DNA from: Epiperipatus broadwayi
Lineage: Eukaryota; Onychophora; Udeonychophora; Euonychophora; Peripatidae
Reading direction: 5' to 3'
Length of the DNA stretch: 64,000 nt
NCBI GenBank assembly: GCA_028023455.1
Contig: JAQFVV010006215.1
Coordinates: 4,139,230-4,203,229, forward strand
In this document: positions 24,703-39,615 of the stretch, one piece after another
How positions within the stretch are numbered: position 1 is the stretch's first letter
How the letters are laid out: each line of letters begins with the position of its first letter
Position numbers and translations under genes: made by a program
Notes under the pieces: generated by a model
Told to the model about the DNA's origin: nothing
The model's database searches: none
Seen by the model: only the letters and a program-made list of their open reading frames with translations

Positions 24703-24990
24703 CAGGATGGCTCAGTTGGTTAGAGTATTACTTTAAAATTCAATACTCAAGAATCTAAGGGTCCAGATTTGATTCCCATGCTAGTACTGTCACTAGTTGG
24801 GCCAGAAGTGCCTGAAGAAGAGGGGAAAACAATACCACTTGAAACATTGTGCATATAACAATCTGTGTGCTATTATCAATAGTTGAATATATTTAGAATA
24901 TTTAAATAAAGTTAATTTTTTCTAAAGACATTCAATACTCATATTAGTTGGTGTAAATAGTCCAACATATAAATACATTTACTTATATCA
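24703..24990 (+). repeat. SINE family A, best-preserved copy
   Basis: The tRNA-derived head has 'ggatggctcagttggttaga' (box A) and 'ccagatttgattccc' (box B). The family body follows ('gctagtactgtcact', 'cctgaagaagagggg', 'cttgaaacattg', 'tagttgaatatattt', 'ctaaagacattcaatactc'). Internal Pol III promoter boxes are known to drive such elements. Relatives occur at 2478, 33736-34155 and 37395-37910. Confidence 0.8.
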
Positions 24991-28957
<3,967 letters not shown>

Positions 28958-29032
28958 GACAACAGTTTGAAATTGTTCATTGTTATTGATATTGGAATTG
29001 TCTAAGTGTTGACTGGCTTTTAATGATATATA

Positions 29033-29361
29033 TAAATATTAAGCATTAAATCACCCCACATGTTTAAGAAATCCAGTACTGCCCTCTGTGAACTAATATA
29101 TAAAATACATTAGAGTTCATATTTCAAAAGAGCCAGGTCAAAATGATACCACTTTGACCTGTCTGCTATATGATGTTATATGTTGAAATACAAACAAACT
29201 CAAACAAAAAACTTGAAACATCATATTGTAGACAGGTCAAAGTGGTATCATTTTGACCTGGCTATTTTGAAATACGAACTCTAATGTATTTTATATATTA
29301 GTTCACAGAGGGCAGTACTGGATTTCTTAACCATGTGGGGTGATTTAATGCTTAATATTTG
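29033..29361. mobile_element. Foldback/MITE element with about 143-bp arms
   Basis: The left arm (from 'aaatattaagcattaaatca') and right arm (to 'tgatttaatgcttaatattt') are inverted copies with only a handful of mismatches, for example 'catgtttaag' versus 'cttaaccatg'. The unpaired centre is about 40 bp (29177-29216). No coding sequence is present. It is a candidate long hairpin in any transcript. Confidence 0.85.
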
Positions 29362-29872
29362 TATATTTATTTCAGTATAGCGTTATGCACTGGATTAAAT
29401 ATATATAATTTATTAGCATTTACTTAAACAAATATGGGGTCACTCTTATTGAGAGAGAAAAATCAAGAAAAAAAAAAAGAAATAAAATCTATGACAGTTA
29501 TACAAATCAATTTGTGAAATACAAATATTTTAGATATCACACACTATTTTTTTAAATTGTTTATTTTAAACATTGCCTATTTTTTAAAATAATTTTACAG
29601 TATTTTTTTCTTTTTAGAAGATTTTAACATTTGTTCAAATTATAACTATCCATTATATTTTATCTCCAATTAAATCATCATATGAGAGTAATCGATGTTG
29701 TGAACTTTTTTAGAATATAATGGAGATAGTCTTTGATATCTGAAATAATTTCTGCCTCTTCCAAGAAAACCATGTTTAACTCTATCATAAAATAAAGATG
29801 AAAGTTTGTTGCTTCTTTCCCCTCTCACATGGCCAATTCAACAAAGATATGTTGTTGTTTTGTTGTTGTTGC
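29362..29872. other. AT-rich DNA, nothing recognised
   Basis: No gene or repeat signature was found. Confidence 0.4.
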
Positions 29873-30019
<147 letters not shown>

Positions 30020-30089
30020 ACTACTATCATGACATCCAGCTAATTAAATAATGCAATTTTGGTATTACAATCTTGCCATCTTATTTTAA

Positions 30090-30175
30090 AAATATTTTGG
30101 AGCATCTAACTTTGGTGTGAGTAATCGAATATTGTTTATCAAATATATATTTTTTCAATAATCAGATGTATAAAC
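30090..30175 (+). pseudogene. Penelope-like element RT, left part (interrupted by hAT)
   Basis: The translation VIEYCLSNIYFFNNQMYK (about 30121-30174) matches the RT stretch that precedes the QxxGxAMGSP motif of Penelope-like elements. The reading continues after the hAT insertion at 31779 with QSSGLAMRSP. An upstream in-frame stop lies at about 30118. Confidence 0.75.
30168..30175 (+). repeat. Target-site duplication of the hAT element (left copy)
   Basis: GTATAAAC directly precedes the hAT terminus CAGTG and recurs exactly at 31779-31786. Eight-base duplications are diagnostic of the hAT superfamily. Confidence 0.95.
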
Positions 30176-31778
30176 CAGTGTTTCCCAACCTGTGGTACGA
30201 GTTGCTGTTTGGTGGTACATGAAAAATAATCAATAATGGCGGACATAAAAAAAAAATTAAATCATAAAAATATCATAGAAACGTTTTTTCCTATAATTCA
30301 TAAAAAATATTTTAATTAATAATATTATACAGTAAAGTTGTTAATATGTACAGTCGATAACGATCTTTAATGTTAATGATAAAATTGAAAATATGATTAA
30401 GAAATTAGATTTTTGGAAACAGTAATATATATAAGTATCGAAAACAATCAACTGAAAGTATTCGAAACTCTTCGTACTTTTTGTTTGAAAATAAGGTTAG
30501 TCTGTCTCAAGATATACGAGAAAATATAATAGCACATTTAACAGAATTAAAATTGTCTTTCATGGAATATTTTCCAAAACCCGAAAACACAAATGATAAT
30601 TGGATTTCAAACCCCTTCTATGCAGAAAATTTAGAAAAAGCTACATCATTATCAATAAAGAATAAAGAAAATTTAATAGAATTATCATGTGACAGAACTT
30701 TACAAGTAGAATTCAAACGACACAATCTAATTAATTTTTGGTTAAACATTAAAGAATATGAACAACTTTCTGAGAAAGCTCTTAAATTATTATTACTGTT
30801 TACTAGTATAGAATTAATAGGAAGAGCTTTTTCTTCATATATTTTTTTAAAAAATAAGTATCGAAACAGATTGAACACAGCTGTAGACTTAATACCTCGC
30901 ATCTTTTCAACCAAATTTCAAAAAATTATGTTGTTCGAAACAAGCACAAAGATCTCATTAAATTTATTTTATAAAAATATTTTATTATGATAAGAAAATA
31001 TATTAATTGGTTTTTTATTATTTTGTGTTTTTATTAAAACCATTTATTAGTAAACGAAATATGACAAAATAGTAGATAAATAATGAGTGGATCAAGGCAA
31101 ATCAATCTAAATTATTTAATTTGAAAGAATGTATCAGAAAAGGATCATACCCAGAAATTAGTCTCTCATTAATTCTTGATCATCTATTGTGGATTACTAG
31201 ATGTAAACTAGTATTTAATCATCAAAATTTTAATCCTATTAACTTCATGCTGAACAATATAAAGAAAACAAGGACAAGAGATAGCCTGATAACCCCTGAG
31301 GTCATTTTTACCATGACTTGGGACATGCTGGATTTATCCTCTCCATGGCCTAACCAATAGCAAGATGCTCCGAAAAAGAGAAAACAGACTCAAATTCGGA
31401 AAAACCAAATGAAGGAATGAGAAAACACTTTGAACAAAATATGTACCAAATAACCTTTAATGTAATAATGTAATCTTTAATAAATTATTTTGGAAAAAAT
31501 ATGAAACTTTGAACAAACCCATACATATAAATATGTTACAGTGAGTTTATATTTTCAGTGAGTTTATAATCTGGCATGACGTTTAGGCATGTTTCAATGT
31601 AATTTGTCTCATTATGAGATGTGAATACATACATGGTGATCCTATAATATTTATAATGCAAATAAAATACAACCACAATAACAAATTTCACGAAATACAA
31701 TCATTTTTACGAAGTGGTACAATTTAGCATGATGTACTACCAATTGGTACGCGAGCCAAAAAAGGTTGGGAAACGCTG
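30176..31778 (+). mobile_element. hAT-superfamily DNA transposon, complete ends, decayed interior
   Basis: The element is 1603 bp with terminal inverted repeats CAGTGTTTCCCAACC / GGTTGGGAAACGCTG (one mismatch in 15) and perfect 8-bp duplications. Inside lies the C-terminal part of a hAT transposase (30481-30990). A further short frame (31121-31360) has a LWITRCKLVF motif, faintly like C-terminal segments of some non-LTR polyproteins; I cannot assign it. The length and missing 5' coding half suggest an internally deleted copy that was mobilised in trans. It sits inside a Penelope-like relic and is therefore younger than that element. Confidence 0.92.
30481..30990 (+). pseudogene. hAT transposase C-terminal fragment (dimerisation domain)
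   Basis: An open stretch of about 169 codons without a proper ATG start covers the last part of a ZBED/SCAND3-like hAT transposase. The motif FWLNI-EYEQLSEKALKLLLLF (about residues 86-107) is followed by AFSSYIFLKNKYRNRLN and a DLIPR end. This is the hAT C-terminal dimerisation region, whose consensus has FW..., a run of L/A around LS..A, FS....K.K.RNRL. The expected BED zinc finger and most of the RNase H-like catalytic core are absent. The protein is therefore not a functional transposase; the fragment simply stayed open. Confidence 0.85.
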
Positions 31779-31786
31779 GTATAAAC
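31779..31786 (+). repeat. Target-site duplication of the hAT element (right copy)
   Basis: This is an exact GTATAAAC repeat of 30168-30175, next to the right terminus GGGAAACGCTG. Confidence 0.95.
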
Positions 31787-32460
31787 AATCATCAGGATTA
31801 GCTATGAGATCACCAATTTTTTTAGTTTTAACTTATATTTTTATGAAAACAGAAAAAAATATTGTTCTTAAGCTCTAAAAGATCATCCTTATGTCTAAAA
31901 TATGTTGATAATATTTTTATTTGGTTAAATGATAATATTACTCTTAACATTTTCTTTTTTAATTTTTGAATACTTTCCATGGTAATACCAAGTTTACTAT
32001 AGAAATAGAAAACAACCAACCTTTTTTTTAGATGTTTTAGTTAATAGAAATAAAAGTGATTATTTGTTATGTGCATCATATGGGGGGGGGGTGACCCATT
32101 CAAGAAAGGATATTTCCCAGTTTCCTTCTCATCATAATATAACTCATTCATATTCTGTAGCTAGAATTTTATTAGGTAGGATAAAAAAACTTCCCGATAA
32201 CATAGATAGTCACAAGCCATTATTATTACTAAAAAGATTTTGCTTGTTAATACTTGTGGCCATAATATTTTACTAAAAGTTCCTTCATACAATAAAAAAA
32301 TGGATTTTGATAATTCAGAAATAAACAGATTTGCCTTACATAAAAGGGATCACTGACAAAATAGATAATGTTTTTAAAAAACGATGCAAATTTATACCAA
32401 TTAAAAAAAAAAAAAGAATTATTTTCATACCTCAAAGATAATTTTTTTTAAGGAATGCCA
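31779..32460 (+). pseudogene. Penelope-like element RT, right part (after hAT insertion)
   Basis: The reading from the left part resumes with QSSGLAMRSPIF (about 31788-31823). It is followed by KYVDNIFIWLN (catalytic YVDD changed to YVDN, about 31897-31929), FLDVLVNRN (about 32022-32050), a HHNITHSYSVARILLGRIKKL block (about 32122-32192) and PYIKGITDKIDNVFKK (about 32336-32384). The order matches the RT thumb and linker of Penelope-like proteins. Frameshifts, stops and the lost catalytic D show an inactive copy. The GIY-YIG part is not seen beyond about 32460. Confidence 0.78.
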
Positions 32461-32649
32461 AAATGTTTATAACATTCATGTTATAACTCTTATTTTTATA
32501 AATCAGTAGATTAAAAGGGAGCCCATGTTTGCTATTATAAAGAAAATCTAATTCATTGGCTATTTATTTACATTTCAATTAACAAAATATCAATTTCAAT
32601 GAAACATGAACTCTGACAAAAATTGACCGATGGAATCAGAGATTATTAA

Positions 32650-33005
32650 GAGAGTTTATTAATACATTGTACAGGCTTACACCTGAATTTATATATGTAA
32701 TATATGCAGGATTCGAACTCAGACTTTCACACAACCCACAACTCTCAATGCCATCTTATATTGCTAACCCACCTGATCACACACATGTTGAAAAAATAAA
32801 TAATTACCAATATCCGTATTTTGTATGTAAACCAGCACTCATCAGTTGGTCCAGATTACCATCTCCACACATATATCCAATCAGTACTCAGCTTTATATT
32901 AAGATAGACAATCTTCAAACTTTAATGGACAGGCTTCAAACTACTGCAACCCACAACTCTTCAGCCTTCCATTTCATTGAAAATCTGATGATGGAATGTT
33001 CAAAG
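32650..33005 (-). repeat. SINE family B copy with inverted tRNA-like head
   Basis: It shares with 20938-21310 an inverted box B ('gattcgaactcagacttt') and the block 'ccagcactcatcagttgg'. It also shares 'cagctttatattaagataga' and 'caatcttcaaactttaatgg'. On its left flank 'cattgtacaggcttacacc' is the reverse complement of the tail of that copy. Confidence 0.7.
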
Positions 33006-33735
33006 CCTTTGTTATTGCCAATGTTGTCCTGTCCATTAAAGTAATCAGAGTTCCACATGCATCATTATTACATCTGATTGGCTATCACATAGAATTTTAA
33101 GGTGCTTCTGTCAAAGGTTTTAGCTTTTCACATTAACTTTCCAATCCATATGGTAAGATGACTACTGAAGAAGATGTATATTCTTTATTGAAGCCACATA
33201 TACAATTTGAACATTTCAAAATTAAATATTTATCAAATTTACATCTTCAAATGTTGGCAAAGCACAGCTACAAAACCTACACATCACCAAATAATCTTCA
33301 CTCTGATATACTAATAATGTAGCTGAAGGTAAGAGTGACATTCCTCAATATTTATGAAAATATCAATTGCCAGGATAAAGTTAATACACTACTCATGACT
33401 TTATAAAAAATACATTACAAACAATATACACATTGAAAAAATAAGGCAAAGTAAATGATGACATGAACTAAAAAAAAAGGCACCTACATCTGAAGAAATA
33501 AATGAACTAGGAAATTATCACTAGTCATGCCTGTAATGAGAATGAATCATCATAGAACAATAATAATAATTGGGATTGGCCTTAATAAAACATTACATGT
33601 TTAAATAAATGATAAAGAATAATATAATTCACTGAAAAATATATCACAATATAAGAGATAAACAAAGCTATTATCTCTTTAAAATATAGTGACAAGATAA
33701 GAATATACTCTAAACAAGAAAGAGATAAATGCTAT
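33006..33735. other. AT-rich DNA, nothing recognised
   Basis: No gene or repeat signature was found. Confidence 0.4.
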
Positions 33736-34155
33736 CTGTATTTTTATATTGGACTATTTCCATCATCTAATATGTGTGTTGAATGTCTTTAGAAAAGTTT
33801 AATTTGTTAATTAAATATTCCAAATGCATTCAACTGTTAGTAATATCACAACAAACAGGTTAGTATATGCACCAACTGTTAGTAATATCACAGCAAACAA
33901 ATGTTAGTAATATCACAACAAACAGGTTAGTATATGCACTAACTGTTAGTAATATCACAGCAAACAGGTTGGTATAGTGCATATACTAACCTGTTTGCTG
34001 TGATATTACTAACAGTTAGTGCATATACTAACCTGTTTGCTGTGATATTACTAACAGTTGAATGCATTTGGAATATTTAACTAAAATTAAACTTTTCTAA
34101 AGACATTCAACACACATATTAGATGATAGAAATAGTCCAATATAAAAATACAGCT
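33736..34155. mobile_element. Foldback element from SINE family A bodies with internal 42-bp tandem repeats
   Basis: The outer arms ('ttttatattggactatttcc' and its complement near 34130-34150) pair over about 100 bp. The inner part holds repeated units of about 42 bp ('aactgttagtaatatcacag', 'caaacaggttagtatatgca'). Roughly four are in one orientation up to about 33976 and two inverted after it. The sequence matches the 3' half of SINE family A, so the structure is an inverted dimer with tandem amplification. Confidence 0.8.
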
Positions 34156-36892
34156 AGAACACCATCATCACAAACCTTCAGAAAAACAGATAAATGCTAT
34201 ATCTCTTAAAATAAAATCAGCAACTAACTGATGTATAAAACCAATAAAATTAATAATTAGTGCTGAATATAGCTTAATAAAATTATAGCATAAAAATAAA
34301 CAAAAATATATATCAGTTTCTACCTCTATCAGCATTTGCATAAATATTTAAAAATAAATAATTTCATGATAAGGACAAATATAACACATTTAAATATAAC
34401 ATTATTAAACTATTAACTATTCTGCAAACTTTTAATAATGTATTACATAAGTGATTTATAAAAGAAATCATACCAAATAAAAATGCATAAAATAATAATT
34501 CATGGCATTATACAATATTATTAATATTTAAACTTATGAACTATATCCTTTTATGAAAATAAAATAAAAGTTCATTTTGATTCCTACCATTTGACAGAAT
34601 ACAATCATTGAAAATAAAGTTCTTAAGATGTTGTAGATTTCCATCTTGTTGTAACACAGCATAGTTAAATTACATATACAATCAAAAAGATGCTAGCATA
34701 AATACATATGGCCATTCAAATGGATGAAACATACTTCAGGAATAATAGCACAATTAAGGATGTATATTTAATATAACATCGCATTATTTTTTATATCTTT
34801 CAGAAGCACTACTATTTATGATAAGCATCAGGAGTAATTCTTTTAAAAGTCATATTTTATAATAGAGCAATCTTATAATAATACTAAAAAGAGAGTAGGT
34901 ATTCTGAAATAAATGCAGGATAAGTTCTTTATAAACTTTGATAAGAATAATTCAAGAGCATTCACATTTTAATAATGATATATGATAAATTATTCTGGCT
35001 GTTGATAAAAAACAATACTTGTTTGGAATAATAATGATAATAAATTCAGAAATAAAATATCCATTAATATTTCAGGAATATTATATTTGACAGTACGTAA
35101 TATAACATAATATGTTTCTATAAAATAGTATAAGCTAATAGGCTTAACTTCAATATGTGACAAAATATATTTTCTTGCTTTATTCTGGAGAAGACATAAT
35201 AATGATATTTAGTGAGCAAATAATTTTATCATCACTGCTAATAATAATAATAATAAAGGTCATTTCAAAGATAATAACTTTAAAAATAATTCGTCTTTTT
35301 TTTTTTTAAATAAATGAATGTTATCCTTTTAAATAATTGTTTCATAATAATAATAACGCATATTATGTAATTTAAAAGTCATTCATTTCTAGTGCATATT
35401 TTAAAAATGTGGATAAGTGTCCAAATAATATAATTTAAAATAAATTAAATATTTCCTTATTGAGACGTGTAACTTTAGGTAAGACATTTATAAAATATCT
35501 ATTGTTACTACATTCTATCGACACAGATTTTATCGTTTGGGGAAAAAAGTCTTTCATTTAAAAATGGAACAACTCCAAAGAAAACCTTCTTTTGAAGAAA
35601 CAAAAATTAAAAAAAAAAACAACATTCTTCCAATAAATATTTTTAAAGAAAAATTAATAGTTTAAAGACTTTAGTAGTCTTAATACTTCTATCATATATT
35701 AAATTTAACTTGTAATATCACTTATTTATAATATGAATAATAGAATCAATGAAATTTCTTACATAACAGGAATGATAATGATATTTTATTCTGAAATCCA
35801 TTGAAGCAAATAATTCTAATAAAAATGATTTAATTCTTTGAATATTCTGTTGATTTTTCCATAATGTATTTACTATAATGTAATTTTAAGCACTGGAAGT
35901 TTATCAGCTTAAAAATTGAACCTGAATGAGGTTAATTTAGAAATTCATCCTTTTTAATATGTTAATACAAAATAAAATTAATTAAAAATAGTTATAACTT
36001 GGACAACAAAATTAATTAGTTGATTTTTCTGCAAGTAAGCAAGAGTAAGCTGGTGTATGAAAGTATTTTCATTAGCTATATTTATAATCTAAGTCATGTG
36101 ACCAATTTTGATGACTGAAATTAACATTTTAATTTACATAGTTCACAGACTTATTAATATCCTAGAAAAGATTGATAAAAATAAACTAATTTGCACATTA
36201 TGTCTAGACAGTAATTAATTATTACATGTGTGTTTTAAACAAACATTTTTTAAAAAACAAATTATTTAGAAAATAAAATGTATTATAATAAAATAAAAAA
36301 TATTAAACAATGAAAGTTACATTATTTTAAACAGCATGTTATTTGTAATATTTTTCTTTAAACACAGGTTTTTTTCTTAATTTATTTAAGAATCCAGAAT
36401 ATTTTAAACTATATTTTTTAAAAAAGGGCATTTAATATCAGTTTAAGAAAATAACTTTATTCAGGCATGCATTCTTACATACACCCTTTTTTTTTTATCT
36501 AAAGATTATATGAAATTACTTTTTGATTTTAAAAATTATTTATTTTTTACTCATTTATATTTGGGATTATTTTATAAAAAACATTTTTATTACAATTAAG
36601 AATAAATAAGACATTTTTTTTACAAATAAACTAAACATTTATGCCCTAGTCTTAAGGGTCATTAAAGTTTTAATTAACTTGTCATTAAAGTTTTACTCTA
36701 ACTCTAAGATGGTTTTAATCTTAATATTTTTAAAATTAAGCTCACATAAAATAGAGAGAAGAAAAACTTTCACTCTATTTTCCTAATTATTTTTATAGCT
36801 ATCAATAAAAAATATTTTCCTGTTGTCTAAAGAAAGTTAATAGCACACTTTTTAAAATAATTAAAAAAATTTCTTAGATTTATTTTTTGTTT
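34156..36892. other. 2.7 kb of AT-rich DNA, nothing recognised
   Basis: No credible ORF, tRNA-like sequence, TIR pair or SINE body was noticed in this stretch. Confidence 0.45.
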
Positions 36893-36985
36893 TTTCATAT
36901 CTCAAATGTGTTGACCGGGAAGCAAATTGAACCAGCTGCATGGAAAGCAGCTATTCTAACTACTAGGCCATCAATATTTGACATT
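36893..36985 (-). repeat. SINE family C copy
   Basis: The minus-strand tRNA-like head ('tagtagttagaatagct') is followed by a degraded box B and the 'atatga' plus A-tail (T-run on plus). Imperfect T-rich flanking repeats are seen on both sides. Confidence 0.7.
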
Positions 36986-37394
36986 CATTTGTTTTTAATA
37001 TGTTAGTCTGTATTCTCACAAGTATAAATTACAAGTATAAAATAACATCTCCAAAACAAGTATTTGTTGATTAAATTTAAATCATTATCTTGTTAAAAAG
37101 TTTGAATCACAACTAAAAATGAATATTCTATATTTAAAATAAAGGCAATAGAAATATTAAATAAATACATTTTGTATTTTAGTGATGAGTACATCAATAA
37201 AGGAAGGTTTTCTGTCAATCTATTTTTTTCATAAATTCAATATGAGGATGGACACTATTTACGTGTGAGAAAAGTCATAAATCTTATCATTAGCATGTTT
37301 CCAAATAACAAATATGTCACCTGTATATCTTAACTATAGAGATGATTTTAAAAGTTTTGACTTTAAGACATATATTTCTATGTTGTATTTATGC
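36986..37394. other. AT-rich DNA, nothing recognised
   Basis: No gene or repeat signature was found. Confidence 0.4.
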
Positions 37395-37910
37395 ATTAGA
37401 CTATTTCCACCATCTAGTATTGAATATTGAATGTCTTTAAAAAATTGAACTTTATTTAAATTTTCAAAGTACATTCAACTGTTAGTAATAGCACATAAGT
37501 TAGTATATGCACAACATTTTGAGAGGTATTATTATCCTCTCCTCTTCAGGTGTGCTGTCCTGACAAATGACATTAATAGCATGGGGATTGAAGCTGGTTC
37601 TGATTCAGTTGTTTAGAGTGTTACATTAAATTTCAATATTTAAAAATTTAAGAGTTCAGGTTCAATTCCCACACTAGTACTGTCACTGTTGAGGCCAGAA
37701 ACACCCGAAGAAGAGAGAATAATATCTCTTGAAACATTGTACATATACTTACTAACTTGTGTGCTATTACTAACAGTTGAATATACAATATTTTGAAAAA
37801 ATTTTAAAAATCACATTTTTCTAAAAACATTCAATACTCAATACTAGATGATGGAAAAAATCCAATATAATAAATACAACTAAAATACCATCATCACAAA
37901 TCTTCTGAAA
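37395..37910. repeat. Head-to-head inverted pair of SINE family A copies
   Basis: The left half (37395-37590) is a minus-orientation copy ('gactatttccaccatctag', 'tcaactgttagtaatagca', 'ctcctcttcaggtgtgctg'). The right half (37591-37910) is a plus-orientation copy with a tRNA-like head ('gattcagttgtttagagt', box B 'caggttcaattccc') and full body. The pair could fold into a long hairpin when transcribed. Confidence 0.75.
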
Positions 37911-38139
37911 AACTTATATTTCTTTGCTTTCTATACACAAAGATGGTATACGAATAATAGGAGAACCTATTGGAGTGCTAAATAGTTGTTAATAATGTTA
38001 TATAGATACTACTTTGATCTCACACCTCTCTCTCAACTCACATCTCTCAGCACTGTTACTTGTACAAAAGAGCTCAATCCCAAATACAATTCTATCTTCT
38101 TAGAACACCAAAGGGTCCAGTAACCATATTTCCAAATTG

Positions 38140-38345
38140 GCTTCTGCTACCATTGCTTGTATAAATGTAAAATTAAAAAAGCAGGCCTTATAGCTAATAA
38201 CACCCATGCTATTAACCAGAAGGAAGCATGCTTCTCTCTCTCTCTTTCTCCAAAAAATGGAATCTCTAATCCACTATCAATAAATTTAAATATTCATTGC
38301 ACACATTTGTGCTCATTCAACTCACTAGCTATGATTATGAGATAA
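38140..38345 (+). pseudogene. Penelope-like element C-terminus (type 2), relic
   Basis: The plus-strand translation KIKKAGLIANNTHAINQKEA followed by CFSLS parallels the minus-strand relic at 16000-16245 (KIKEALFISRDSDAINRKD, CFSLS). After the coding part both share a 'gctatgattatgag' and 'aagtgctca'-like 3' flank. Only the C-terminal end survives. Confidence 0.5.
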
Positions 38346-39381
38346 AACATCTTGGAAAGTGCTCACCCATAATCTTATTATCCATAATTAGCTTCACCAA
38401 TACCTGCGTTTTGGCACATTGAGACATATATGAATAATCACATAATAATAACAGCTATACATATAAAAATGTATAGAATTGACCCCCATTCAGTTTCTTT
38501 AGGATCTCAAAAAGAAATGTAAAGGTCTCTTTTCAGTTAACAGCAAATTCCTTTTGTCAGCCATTATAATTATTAATAGTTTAAACTTATATATTGTAAC
38601 CTAGTGTTATTGACACTTGGTTTATTTGGCATTGTTTCCACAGAAAAAAAATGCTATTTTTTTTTTAGAAAATAAAAAGATAAAATAATAATAATATTAA
38701 GTGATTAATAAAGTATGCTATTTACTCACTTTAACGTGTTTTAAGCAAATAACTAATAAATTTAGTAATCCAATGTCATTTTGAAGAAGAGCATGAATAA
38801 TTTAATTAAAATATTAACAATAAGAGCAATTTAATATAGTATAAAAGCACATATCATAAACAGTAATTGATTTTGGATGGGTAGAGGGAGAGTAGATAAA
38901 TGTCTTATCATAAAGCACAATAACTTCTGATAATTTATTTTGTAGAAAATCATATTTAAAAGAAATATACATCACTAATTATTAATTAAGTATATTTATT
39001 ATTTTTCATTATTTGTCAAATTACTTTGTAATCTATTTAAATCATACGGAAATATATGACTGTAATAAGTTTTTTTTTCCTTTCTTTTGTTTATGTTATA
39101 ATTAAATGATTATTTTTCTGTAAGAGGTCGCTAAAAGAAGACCGCCAAATTTTGAAGAAAGTTTAGTCTGACATTAGTTTTACAAGGAGGAAGCAGTACT
39201 GAAATTCGGTAACAAATTTTTTATTATTTTTTATTGCAGAAATAAATATAAGTCAAGTAAATTTTTAATAATATCATGCGTGGCTAATCCTATTTGATAA
39301 GATATTCTGTTTTCTGTTGCCATCTACCTATTTTAAAGCTTTTTATACGCAAAAATATACTATCTTCTGCTAAAGTTCAAA

Positions 39382-39615
39382 ATGACCGTATTAACTACAG
39401 CAATCACGGAAAGTGTCATTATGTTTAAAATAAGTAATATAAGTAATTTCCAGGAAATAATCAATTATTTGTTAACTTTACCTTATTTAATAATCTTTTC
39501 GTGGTATAAAAGAAAAATTATAATTAAAAAGACATATTATAAAAGCCAAGGAAAGTTAACTAGAAAATTTCGCGCTCTTTCTAAAAGAAATTGTCTGCTT
39601 TTGAAAATAATGTAA
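39382..39615 (+). CDS. Short LTR-internal reading frame, unknown (5' LTR copy)
   Basis: An ATG-initiated frame of 77 codons begins MTVLTTAITESVIMFKI and is followed by a hydrophobic stretch (about residues 28-41, LLTLPYLIIFSWYK) and then a lysine/arginine-rich tail. The same frame is present in the 3' LTR (50052-50273), where a one-base deletion changes the last few codons. The shape, a possible single membrane segment followed by a basic tail, gives no family match. It may be a chance frame preserved only because the LTRs are nearly identical, so coding status is uncertain. Confidence 0.2.
   Translation: MTVLTTAITESVIMFKISNISNFQEIINYLLTLPYLIIFSWYKRKIIIKKTYYKSQGKLTRKFRALSKRNCLLLKIM

Noticed and set aside
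24703-24780. Possible functional tRNA gene (box A and box B present)
   Set aside because: The sequence does not fold into a proper cloverleaf (no paired acceptor stem, AT-rich anticodon region) and continues into a SINE body.
30618-30914. Minus-strand 98-codon frame
   Set aside because: It is the antisense of the hAT transposase C-terminal fragment, whose plus-strand reading has clear family motifs.
33736-34155. Possible CRISPR-like array of 42-bp repeats
   Set aside because: The units are contiguous without unique spacers, partly inverted and derived from a SINE body; the genome is eukaryotic.
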